Shown here piece by piece: positions 6,402 to 11,690 of a stretch of DNA of 11,690 nt. The stretch spans positions 1 through 11,690 of the forward strand of contig RHAF01000034.1 in assembly GCA_010028775.1 (NCBI GenBank), given 5' to 3'. Positions within the stretch are counted from its first letter, which is position 1; each line of letters begins with the position of its first letter. The DNA comes from Verrucomicrobiota bacterium (GTDB taxonomy: Bacteria; Verrucomicrobiota; Verrucomicrobiia; Methylacidiphilales; Verrucolacustridaceae). The position numbers were made by a program, and so were the translations under genes. Below the pieces are notes generated by a model. That model searched no databases. It saw nothing but the letters and a program-made list of their open reading frames with translations, and had not been told where the DNA came from.

Positions 6402-6784
6402 GCCCCCGGACGCCTGGCCAGAAGTTCAATCTCCACCGCCCCGCCTTTGGGCAGAGCCGCCACCTGAATCGTCGATCGGCTCGGGGGATCTTGGGGAAAA
6501 AATTCGGCATAGACCGCGTTCATCTCCGGGAAGGTCTTCAAATCCGTCAGAAAGACCGTGGCCTTGACCACGTCGGCCAAACTCAATCCCCCCTCTTTCA
6601 GCAGGCTTTGCGCCCTTTCCAGCGCCTTCCGGGTCTGCTCCCCCACCGTTCCGTTCAGAAGATTACCGGCCTCGTCCAACGCCAGTTGGCCCGAAAGATA
6701 GACAAAACCACCGGCTTCCGTGGCCTGCCGGTAGGGCCCGATCGCCGGTCCGGCAACTTTGGATGTCCAACCCTTGTGACCCAT
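6398..6784 (-). CDS. ridA: RidA-family enamine/imine deaminase
   Basis: A 128-residue RidA/YjgF protein. Family marks are AIGPYRQA near 14-21, VYLSGQLALD at 28-37, the central helix ending VVKATVFLTDL at 72-82, MNAVYAEFFP at 88-97, and the C-terminal PSRSTIQVAALPKGGAVEIE, where Arg103 and Glu120 correspond to the substrate-binding Arg and the Glu of the RidA active site. RidA hydrolyses reactive 2-aminoacrylate-type enamines/imines released by PLP enzymes such as threonine dehydratase. The frame is open a further 67 codons upstream, but that extension has no family match and would run into ldhA, so the ATG at 6782-6784 is used; a GTG three codons upstream is the alternative. It heads the operon ridA-pyrE-GNAT-disulfide reductase. 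No Shine-Dalgarno motif is visible. Confidence 0.9.
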   Translation of the reverse strand: MGHKGWTSKVAGPAIGPYRQATEAGGFVYLSGQLALDEAGNLLNGTVGEQTRKALERAQSLLKEGGLSLADVVKATVFLTDLKTFPEMNAVYAEFFPQDPPSRSTIQVAALPKGGAVEIELLARRPGA

Positions 6785-6791
6785 AGGTTGC

Positions 6792-6820
6792 ACTATTTCC
6801 GAATCCCACTTCCACGTCAA
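6792..6820 (-). promoter_or_regulatory. Candidate sigma-70-like promoter of the ridA operon
   Basis: On the minus strand a -35 box TTGACG (6815-6820) is followed after 17 bp by a -10 box AATAGT (6792-6797). Only 7 nt separate the -10 box from the ridA ATG, so transcription would begin at or beside the start codon. This fits the missing Shine-Dalgarno site and the short RidA start. The -10 box matches consensus at only four of six positions. Confidence 0.4.
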
Positions 6821-6916
6821 CCGCCCGCTCGAAACGTCGTTCAGGCCCCTCCTCACATTTCCCTCACACCACTTCACCCCTTCCCTAGGCCCCTCCCTCA
6901 GGCATAACCTTGGAGG

Positions 6917-7900
6917 ATGCAGGCGCTTGTCTTCAGTAGCCGGGACTACTTCCAGAAAGCCCTCACCACGGCCCGATCGGGTCATGACCTGCGCTTCCTC
7001 GAAACCCGCCTCGAATCCGCCACCGCACCCCTTGCGGCGGGTTACCCCGCGGTGGTGGTCTTCGTCAATGACCGGGTGGACCGGGACACCCTACAGATCC
7101 TCGTCCGTGGAAAAACCCGCCTGGTCGCCACCCTCAGCACCGGAACCAACCACATCGACGTACCTGCCGCCCGGGAATACGGCATCACCGTGGCCTCCGT
7201 TCCCTCCTATTCACCCCACGCCGTGTCGGAATTTACCCTTGGACTGATCCTCTCCCTCGCCCGCCACATTCCCCGCGCCTGCCAACGTGTCCGGGACAAC
7301 AATTTCGAGCTGGAAGGACTCGAGGGTTTTGAGCTGAAGGAAAAAACCATCGGGGTGGTTGGCACAGGCGCCATCGGCGAACAGGTCGTCCGCAACCTTG
7401 GCGGATTTGGCTGCCGGATTCTCGCCCATGATCCCGCCCCCAACCCCTCCCTTACGGCCCTTGCCCGTTACGCCAGCCAGGACGAGATCCTGCGGGAATC
7501 CGACATTCTCACCTTCCACGTGCCGCTTCTCCCGACCACGCGCCATTGGGTCAATGAATCATCCCTCACCCGCATGAAACGCGGAGTCATCCTCGTCAAC
7601 ACCAGCCGGGGAGCCATCTTTGACACCCGGGCGGTGATTTCAGGCCTGAAAAGCGGGCAGATCGGCGGCCTGGCCATCGATGTCTATGAGGAGGAAGCCG
7701 GGCTCTTCTTCACCGACCACTCCTCCGACATCCTCAAAGACGACGTCTTTGCCCGGCTCCTGACCTTCCCCAACGTCCTCGTCACCGGCCATCAGGCCTT
7801 CCTGACCGATCATGCCCTCCGCAAAATCGCCGAAACCACCCTGCAAAGCCTGACCGAATTCGAATCCAAAGGCACCTGCACCCACTGCATCAATACCTAA
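6917..7900 (+). CDS. ldhA: D-lactate dehydrogenase (D-2-hydroxyacid dehydrogenase family)
   Basis: A 327-residue NAD-dependent D-isomer-specific 2-hydroxyacid dehydrogenase, closest in pattern to E. coli fermentative LdhA, which reduces pyruvate to D-lactate. The nucleotide-binding GTGAIG is at 149-154. The catalytic set is Arg231 (NTSRGA), a Glu within DVYEEEAGLFF (258-260) and His292 (GHQAFLT). The stretch DVYEEEAGLFFTDHSSDIL, followed by DDVFARLLTFPNVLVTGHQ, is characteristic of the LdhA subgroup rather than of phosphoglycerate or glyoxylate reductases. The N-terminus aligns with LdhA from the first residue, so the ATG is correct even though GGAGG abuts it with no spacer. It is divergent from ridA. 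No terminator follows; the downstream spacer holds a hexamer-periodic tract. Confidence 0.9.
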   Translation: MQALVFSSRDYFQKALTTARSGHDLRFLETRLESATAPLAAGYPAVVVFVNDRVDRDTLQILVRGKTRLVATLSTGTNHIDVPAAREYGITVASVPSYSPHAVSEFTLGLILSLARHIPRACQRVRDNNFELEGLEGFELKEKTIGVVGTGAIGEQVVRNLGGFGCRILAHDPAPNPSLTALARYASQDEILRESDILTFHVPLLPTTRHWVNESSLTRMKRGVILVNTSRGAIFDTRAVISGLKSGQIGGLAIDVYEEEAGLFFTDHSSDILKDDVFARLLTFPNVLVTGHQAFLTDHALRKIAETTLQSLTEFESKGTCTHCINT

Positions 7901-7923
7901 ACTTGGCACTCTTTTCCTACTTC

Positions 7924-7953
7924 ATCTTCATCTTAAACCTAATCTAAATCTTA
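7924..7953. repeat. Hexamer-periodic ATCYTN tract, copy 2
   Basis: ATCTTC, ATCTTA, AACCTA, ATCTAA, ATCTTA follow one another in exact 6-nt phase in the 91-bp spacer between ldhA and tatD. Its consensus and phase match the tracts at 1534, 10196 and 10246. Confidence 0.55.
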
Positions 7954-7991
7954 TCCTCCTCGCCTGAACTCCGGCGTTCTAATCTAAAAAG

Positions 7992-8839
7992 ATGTTAATC
8001 GACACCCACTGCCATCTGGATTTTCCCGAGTTCGATGCCGATCGGGAGCAAGTGATCCGCAGGGCGGAGGATGCCGGGGTGACCCGTATGATCACCATCG
8101 GTACCAATTTGCAGACCAGCCGGGCCGCCGTGGCCCTGGCCGAAACCCATCCCAACATCTACGCCACCGTGGGAATCCATCCCTGCGAGGTCGCCGACAC
8201 CCCGGAGGATGCCTGCGACAGGCTCGAGGAGTTGGCCCGACATCCGAAAGTGGTGGCCCTGGGCGAGTGCGGTCTGGACTATCATCACCTTCCCAGCCGG
8301 CAAAAAACCGACTTCCAGAACACCGCCCAGTCAACCGGTGGCACCCCCCCGGGAACCGAGGAAATCCTGCTGGCCGATGCGGACCTGAAAAACCGCCAAG
8401 CCATCTTTTTTCAGGAGCAACTGGATCTCGCGGCACGTCTTAACCTCAATGTCGTGATCCATCAACGCGACAGTTGGTCCGATACCCTTGCTACTCCGGA
8501 CGCCTGCGCGGGGTCTTTCACTGCTTCTCTGGAACCCTGGAACAGACCTCCGAGCTGTTACAGATCGGCCATGCGGTCTCCTTCACCGGCATCGTCTCTT
8601 TCAAGAACGCCCATGACCTGCATGCCTGTGTCCGTCAGGTCCCCGCGGGGTCGTTTTTTGTTGAAACCGACTGCCCTTACCTTTCCCCCGAACCCCACCG
8701 CGGCCAACGCTGCGAACCCGCCTACACCCGCCTGGTGGCGGAAAAGATCGCCTCCCTCCGGGGCCTGCCGCTTGAAGAAATCGCTCGCGAAACGACCGCC
8801 GCCGCGGAAAAATTCTTCCGTTTCCCCGCCATCGCATGA
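7992..8839 (+). pseudogene. tatD: TatD-family metal-dependent hydrolase, split by a frameshift
   Basis: The first frame (7992 to about 8490) encodes the N-terminal TatD half: metal ligands His6 and His8 in DTHCHLD, Glu92 in GECGLDY, and His157 in VVIHQRD. It carries an insert of about 30 residues after GLDYHHLP. Family similarity then jumps to the -1 frame, read from about 8492 to the TGA at 8837-8839: YSGRLRGVFHCFSGT with the next metal His, SFTGIVSFKNA, and VETDCPYLSPEPHRG with the catalytic Asp. The halves meet between DTLA and YSGRLRG, where relatives usually have about four more residues, so the lesion may be a loss of about 13 nt. Read without a shift, the first frame runs out of family similarity and stops at 8912 inside thrB. 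TatD proteins are nucleases or D-aminoacyl-tRNA deacylases. An assembly error or recoding cannot be excluded. Confidence 0.85.
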
Positions 8840-9735
8840 AATCCCCCCACCTGCATCTCCCCTTCTGGATCCGGGTACCTGCCACCACCGCCAACCTGGG
8901 CCCGGGCTTTGATGCCCTGGCCCTCGCCCTTGGTCTCTATAACTACATCGCCATTGAGCCCGGATCCCCCGAACGACCGGATCCTTTCGCCCAGGAAATC
9001 CTCGAGGCCTACCACAAGGCCAGAAACCTACCCCTCAAACCCTACAAACTGATCGTGCGCGGTAATGTTCCCCCCGCCCGCGGACTCGGCAGCAGCGCCA
9101 CCATCCGGCTGGGGATGCTCGCCGCCCTCGATAAGGTGAATAAAAAGCCTCTCGACCTCGACTGGCTGATTGAAACAGCCACCCGGCTTGAAGGCCATCC
9201 CGACAATGTCACCGCTGCCGCCCTCGGTGGGTTCGTGGTCTGCGGGGGCGCCCAACCCGCCCGGGCCCGCGTCTCCTCGCGCCTCAAGTTCGTTGCGGCG
9301 GTTCCAAGGATCGAAACTTCCACACGCACCGCCCGCTCCATCCTCCCCCCAAGCGTCTCGCTTCAGGATGCCGTCAACAATCTCCGCAATTCCGCCCGTA
9401 TCACCGCCGCTTTTCTGGAACGCAAATACGAGGATGCCCGGGGTGCTTTTCACGACCGCCTGCATCAACCCCACCGCGCGGCCCTCGTTCCTGGCCTGGA
9501 ACAGGCCATCGAGGCTGCGGAACGGGCCGGCGCCATCGGGGCCTTTCTTAGCGGAGCCGGACCCACCATCCTTGCCATCTGCCAAAAGTCGGAAAAATCC
9601 ATCGGCCACGCCATGGTCGCTGCCCTTCAAAAGGCAGGCTTGGCTGAAGTCGATATCAGGGTTCTCTCCGCCGACAACGGCGGCCTCACGGTGGCCCGCT
9701 TCCTCCCTCCCTCCGCCCGCGAATCCCGCTGCTAG
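8836..9735 (+). CDS. thrB: Homoserine kinase
   Basis: A 299-residue GHMP kinase that phosphorylates homoserine with ATP in threonine synthesis. The N-terminal WIRVPATTANLGPGFDALAL (11-30) is the homoserine-kinase signature. The ATP-binding GHMP loop is PPARGLGSSAT at 79-89, followed by RLEGHPDNVTAAALGG (117-132), PRIETSTRTARSILP (157-171) with the substrate-side Arg, HDRLHQPHR (206-214) and the C-terminal GHMP motif AFLSGAGPT (236-244). Length is normal. The ATG overlaps the TGA of the second tatD frame as ATGA (8836-8839), so thrB was built for coupled translation with tatD; the tatD frameshift would send most ribosomes 73 bases past this junction. No thrC or thrA is in the window. Confidence 0.92.
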   Translation: MKSPHLHLPFWIRVPATTANLGPGFDALALALGLYNYIAIEPGSPERPDPFAQEILEAYHKARNLPLKPYKLIVRGNVPPARGLGSSATIRLGMLAALDKVNKKPLDLDWLIETATRLEGHPDNVTAAALGGFVVCGGAQPARARVSSRLKFVAAVPRIETSTRTARSILPPSVSLQDAVNNLRNSARITAAFLERKYEDARGAFHDRLHQPHRAALVPGLEQAIEAAERAGAIGAFLSGAGPTILAICQKSEKSIGHAMVAALQKAGLAEVDIRVLSADNGGLTVARFLPPSARESRC

Positions 9736-9788
9736 TCGCCCTGGCTTAGCTTATTAGCCGTAAAGTCTTGAGCCATGGATGTAAGCTT

Positions 9789-9806
9789 CGGGACTGGAAC
9801 GTCCCG
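9789..9806. repeat. Inverted repeat downstream of thrB
   Basis: CGGGAC and GTCCCG form a perfect 6-bp stem around a 6-nt loop, 53 bp after the thrB stop. There is no T-run on either side. It could be a weak transcript-end structure or part of the repeat-rich spacer at 9736-9877. Confidence 0.45.
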
Positions 9807-9835
9807 TTCATGACTAATGCCTAAAAACCTAACCC

Positions 9836-9873
9836 GCTGACTACCAGTCTGTAGTCAGCAGCCCACAGCCCGT
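9836..9873. repeat. Heptamer-periodic tract with a perfect 9-bp hairpin
   Basis: GCTGACTAC (9836-9844) and GTAGTCAGC (9851-9859) pair perfectly around CAGTCT. The same stretch reads GACTACC, AGTCTGT, AGTCAGC, AGCCCAC, AGCCCGT (9839-9873) in exact 7-nt phase with the pattern AGYC at the start of the last four units. It ends four bases before the stop codon of the small membrane protein gene on the minus strand. Confidence 0.55.
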
Positions 9874-9877
9874 CTGC

Positions 9878-10120
9878 CTACTTCTTCTCCGCATAGTGAT
9901 GCAGTCGGTTAGAAATAATGAAAAAGGTTGGCGCCCAAAGTCCCACGAAGATTCCAAACCTCTCCGCATAGGCCCTCTTCAGCTCGTTCAGCACATCAGC
10001 CGAACCGGGTGCCCCGAACTGACCACCCGCCGAGAACCAGATCAGGATCGAGGCCAGAATGGAGAGGAATCCCAACGCGAAGCATAGGTTGCTGAGAAAC
10101 TGGATTTGTTCTTTGTTCAT
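9878..10120 (-). CDS. Small two-helix membrane protein of unknown function
   Basis: I do not recognise a named family. The 80-residue product has two hydrophobic segments, about residues 10-31 (CFALGFLSILASILIWFSAG) and 55-70 (FGIFVGLWAPTFFIISN). A loop of about 22 residues containing NELKRAYAERF joins them, and the polar ends are MNKEQIQ and NRLHHYAEKK. With a basic C-terminus and a short N-terminus, both ends are probably cytoplasmic. The hydrophobic pattern, a well-formed C-terminus and a stop just before a repeat tract support a real gene. It lies downstream of nrdA on the same strand across 160 bp of hairpin-rich DNA and converges on thrB. No strong Shine-Dalgarno motif precedes the ATG. 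Confidence 0.75.
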   Translation of the reverse strand: MNKEQIQFLSNLCFALGFLSILASILIWFSAGGQFGAPGSADVLNELKRAYAERFGIFVGLWAPTFFIISNRLHHYAEKK

Positions 10121-10195
10121 AGCCCTAGCTTCGTCCCCTCCCCGCCCCCTTCAAGCCTTTTCCGGCAGGGCCGACCATCCTGTACTACCTACCTA

Positions 10196-10241
10196 ATCTT
10201 CATCCTGATCGGCCATGCGCCCGCCGAAACGTTGGGCGCAT
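10196..10241. repeat. Intergenic repeat unit 1: ATCYTN tract plus hairpin
   Basis: ATCTTC, ATCCTG, ATC and GGCC are followed by a perfect 8-bp hairpin, ATGCGCCC (10215-10222) and GGGCGCAT (10234-10241), with an 11-nt loop. A second unit of the same design starts exactly 50 bp later at 10246. There is no T-run on either strand. Confidence 0.55.
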
Positions 10242-10245
10242 CCGT

Positions 10246-10282
10246 ATCTTAATCCTAATCAGCCGCGGCGCGTGCCGCGGCT
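10246..10282. repeat. Intergenic repeat unit 2: ATCYTN tract plus GC-rich hairpin at the nrdA stop
   Basis: ATCTTA, ATCCTA, ATC and AGCC lead into a perfect 9-bp hairpin, AGCCGCGGC (10261-10269) and GCCGCGGCT (10274-10282), with loop GCGT. The hairpin overlaps two bases of the nrdA stop codon. Read on the nrdA strand it is followed by GATTAGGATTAAGAT rather than U residues, so it may mark the transcript end or stabilise the mRNA but is not a typical intrinsic terminator. Confidence 0.55.
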
Positions 10283-11690
10283 ATTGGCACGCCTCACACT
10301 CCCCACCATTTCTCATAGCCTCAAGAGAGCACGCCATTTTTTGCTCTGCCGTGTAGGTTTTATTGCCTTCCTCTGCCGGAGTTTCCCCTTCCTGGAGGGC
10401 CGCCTTGACCTCTTTCTTTAGCTTCACTGTGGCCTTCTCGATGTTCGAAGCCCCCAAGGTCCGCAAATAGTAGGTCGTTTTCAGACCCTGATGCCACGCC
10501 AACCGGTACATCCGGGACAACACCTTCAAGTCGGGTTGCCCCAGGAACAGGTTCAACGACTGGGACTGATCGATCCACTTCTGCCGGCGGGCCGCCGCCG
10601 CCATGATCCACTCAAAGCCCACCGCAAACGCCGTCAGATACCGCTTCTTCAGCTCTTCAGGCATGCCTTCCACAGGTCCCAGTTCTCCGTCGAAGTACTT
10701 CAGCTGGTCCACCATCTGCTGGTTCCATAGGCCGGCTTTCTTCAGGTCCTTCACCAGGAAGGGATTCAGCACGATGAACTCACCGGAGAGATTGCTCTTC
10801 ACGAAGAGATTCTTGTAGGTCGGCTCGATGCAGGGCGAAGTTCCCGTGATGTTGGAGATCGTCGCCGTCGGCGCGATGGCCAGCACGTTGGAATTTCTCA
10901 TCCCGTGGGCCCGGATCTTCTCGCGCAAAGGATTCCAGTCCATCCGCCCGCCGCGTGGCACCTCCACCGGCACTCCACGCTCTTGCTCGAGCAGGTCCAG
11001 TGTATCTTGAGGCATCAAACCCCGGTCCCACTTCGATCCACGATAGGAGGAGTACGTTCCCTTCTCCGCCGCCAGATCGCTTGAGGCCTCATAAGCATAA
11101 TAGGCGATGGCCTCCATCATCTCGTCGTTGAATTCCACAGCCCCCTCGGAGGCGAAGGACAACCCCTTCATATAGAGCGCGTTCTGTAGCCCCATCACAC
11201 CCAACCCAATCGGGCGGTGCCGCATGTTGGCCGTCTTGGCTGCCTCGGTGGGATAGAAGTTGATGTCGATCACGTTGTCCAAGGCGCGCACCGCGACCCT
11301 CACGGTCTCGCGCAGTTTCGGCAGGTCCAACGAACCGTCCGCTTTCATGTGGGTGTCCAAGATGATGGACCCCAGGTTGCAGACTGCCGTCTCGTCTTTG
11401 CCCGTGTTCAGGGTGATCTCGGTGCAGAGGTTGGAACTGTGGATGACCCCGGTGTGGTCCTGGGGACTTCTCACATTGCAGGCGTCCTTAAAGGTGATCC
11501 AAGGGTGTCCCGTCTCAAAAAGCATGGAGAGCATCCTCTTCCACACCTCGATCGCCGGGATCTTTTGGCCCCAGATCTCGCCCTTGTCGGCCATCTTTTC
11601 ATAGGCCGTGTAGCGCTCCTCGAACTTCTTCCCGTAGAGATGATGCAAATCGGAGGTCTCACTCGCCCGGAAGAAGGTCCAGTCCTCCCG
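10281..11690 (-). CDS. nrdA: Ribonucleoside-diphosphate reductase alpha subunit, class I (5' end outside window)
   Basis: The frame is open to the window edge and gives 469 C-terminal residues of the large subunit that reduces ribonucleotides to deoxyribonucleotides. In partial numbering, SSNLCTEI (85-92) holds the Asn, thiyl-radical Cys and Glu of the active site. AVC at 102-104 is the second redox Cys, APTATISNITGTSPCIEP (273-290) the conserved phosphate-binding and barrel region, TTYY (405-408) the two radical-relay tyrosines, and the tail GGECEACQ gives the shuttling CxxC that re-reduces the active site. The upstream segment EDWTFFRASETSDLHHLYGKKF also fits the family. All visible catalytic residues are intact. 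N-terminal features (ATP cone, first redox Cys) are outside the window. The gene would need an NrdB partner, which is not seen here. Confidence 0.95.
   Translation of the reverse strand, partial: REDWTFFRASETSDLHHLYGKKFEERYTAYEKMADKGEIWGQKIPAIEVWKRMLSMLFETGHPWITFKDACNVRSPQDHTGVIHSSNLCTEITLNTGKDETAVCNLGSIILDTHMKADGSLDLPKLRETVRVAVRALDNVIDINFYPTEAAKTANMRHRPIGLGVMGLQNALYMKGLSFASEGAVEFNDEMMEAIAYYAYEASSDLAAEKGTYSSYRGSKWDRGLMPQDTLDLLEQERGVPVEVPRGGRMDWNPLREKIRAHGMRNSNVLAIAPTATISNITGTSPCIEPTYKNLFVKSNLSGEFIVLNPFLVKDLKKAGLWNQQMVDQLKYFDGELGPVEGMPEELKKRYLTAFAVGFEWIMAAAARRQKWIDQSQSLNLFLGQPDLKVLSRMYRLAWHQGLKTTYYLRTLGASNIEKATVKLKKEVKAALQEGETPAEEGNKTYTAEQKMACSLEAMRNGGECEACQ

Noticed and set aside
6903..6908. 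CATAAC as a -10 box for ldhA
   Set aside because: It matches consensus at only four positions and there is no recognisable -35 box at 16-18 bp upstream.
6785..6985. 67-codon N-terminal extension of RidA
   Set aside because: It has no RidA-family similarity, would overlap the start of the divergent ldhA, and covers the candidate promoter. RidA proteins are normally about 128 residues.
8481..8500. Programmed -1 frameshift in tatD
   Set aside because: No slippery heptamer or obvious downstream stimulatory structure is visible, and residues appear to be missing at the joint, so a mutation is more likely.
9028..9630. 200-residue minus-strand open frame opposite thrB
   Set aside because: The plus-strand frame matches homoserine kinase throughout, while the antisense frame is Gly/Asp-rich low-complexity translation without a domain.
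10261..10282. Intrinsic terminator of nrdA
   Set aside because: The hairpin is perfect and GC-rich but is not followed by a U-run on the nrdA strand, so it is listed only as a hairpin repeat.
1..11690. CRISPR array, prophage, transposon or defence island
   Set aside because: No evenly spaced direct repeats, integrase, transposase, capsid or known defence genes are visible. The content is mostly housekeeping.

Overview
The window is about 11.7 kb of chromosome, moderately GC-rich, carrying mostly housekeeping and conserved hypothetical genes. No phage, IS element, CRISPR array, tRNA or rRNA was seen. A member of the PVC group, most likely Verrucomicrobiota, is suggested by the style of the ribonucleotide reductase, the TatD form with an extra loop before its HQRD motif, the short release-factor-like protein, and the hexamer- and heptamer-periodic intergenic DNA. 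This assignment rests on memory of family sequences and was not computed.

Layout, left to right. Bases 1-135 look like the 3' end of a plus-strand gene with a proline-rich tail. A secreted three-EF-hand protein (299-727, +) ends in a strong intrinsic terminator that lies inside the 3' end of a convergent GIY-YIG gene (724-1068, -). Upstream of that gene on the minus strand are a GGQ release-factor-like gene (1101-1460) and a lipoprotein gene (1579-2046). The lipoprotein reads as a fusion of the E. coli proteins YnbE and YdbL, and it is divergent from a 512-residue gene resembling YdbH (2275-3813, +). In E. coli, ydbH-ynbE-ydbL specify an intermembrane lipid bridge and its modulator, so 1579-3813 is probably a compact, rearranged form of that system.

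Bases 3826-6784 form a minus-strand operon in the order ridA, pyrE (ATGA overlap with ridA), a GNAT acetyltransferase, and a lipoamide-dehydrogenase-like flavoprotein with an altered NAD(P)-binding glycine motif. A promoter candidate sits so close to ridA that its mRNA may be leaderless. Divergent from it, ldhA (6917-7900, +) is followed by tatD (7992-8839), which is broken by a frameshift near base 8490, and thrB (8836-9735), whose start overlaps the tatD stop. The right end carries, on the minus strand, a small two-helix membrane protein (9878-10120) and the 3' two-thirds or so of nrdA (10281 to the window edge).

Metabolically the genes cover deoxyribonucleotide and pyrimidine synthesis (nrdA, pyrE), threonine synthesis with enamine/imine detoxification (thrB, ridA), D-lactate fermentation (ldhA), disulfide redox chemistry and envelope lipid handling. 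No stretch longer than 300 bases lacks a gene. Several intergenic spacers hold perfect hairpins and degenerate 6- or 7-nt periodic repeats. The most interesting points are the YnbE-YdbL fusion beside a short YdbH-like protein, the split tatD, and the periodic intergenic DNA.
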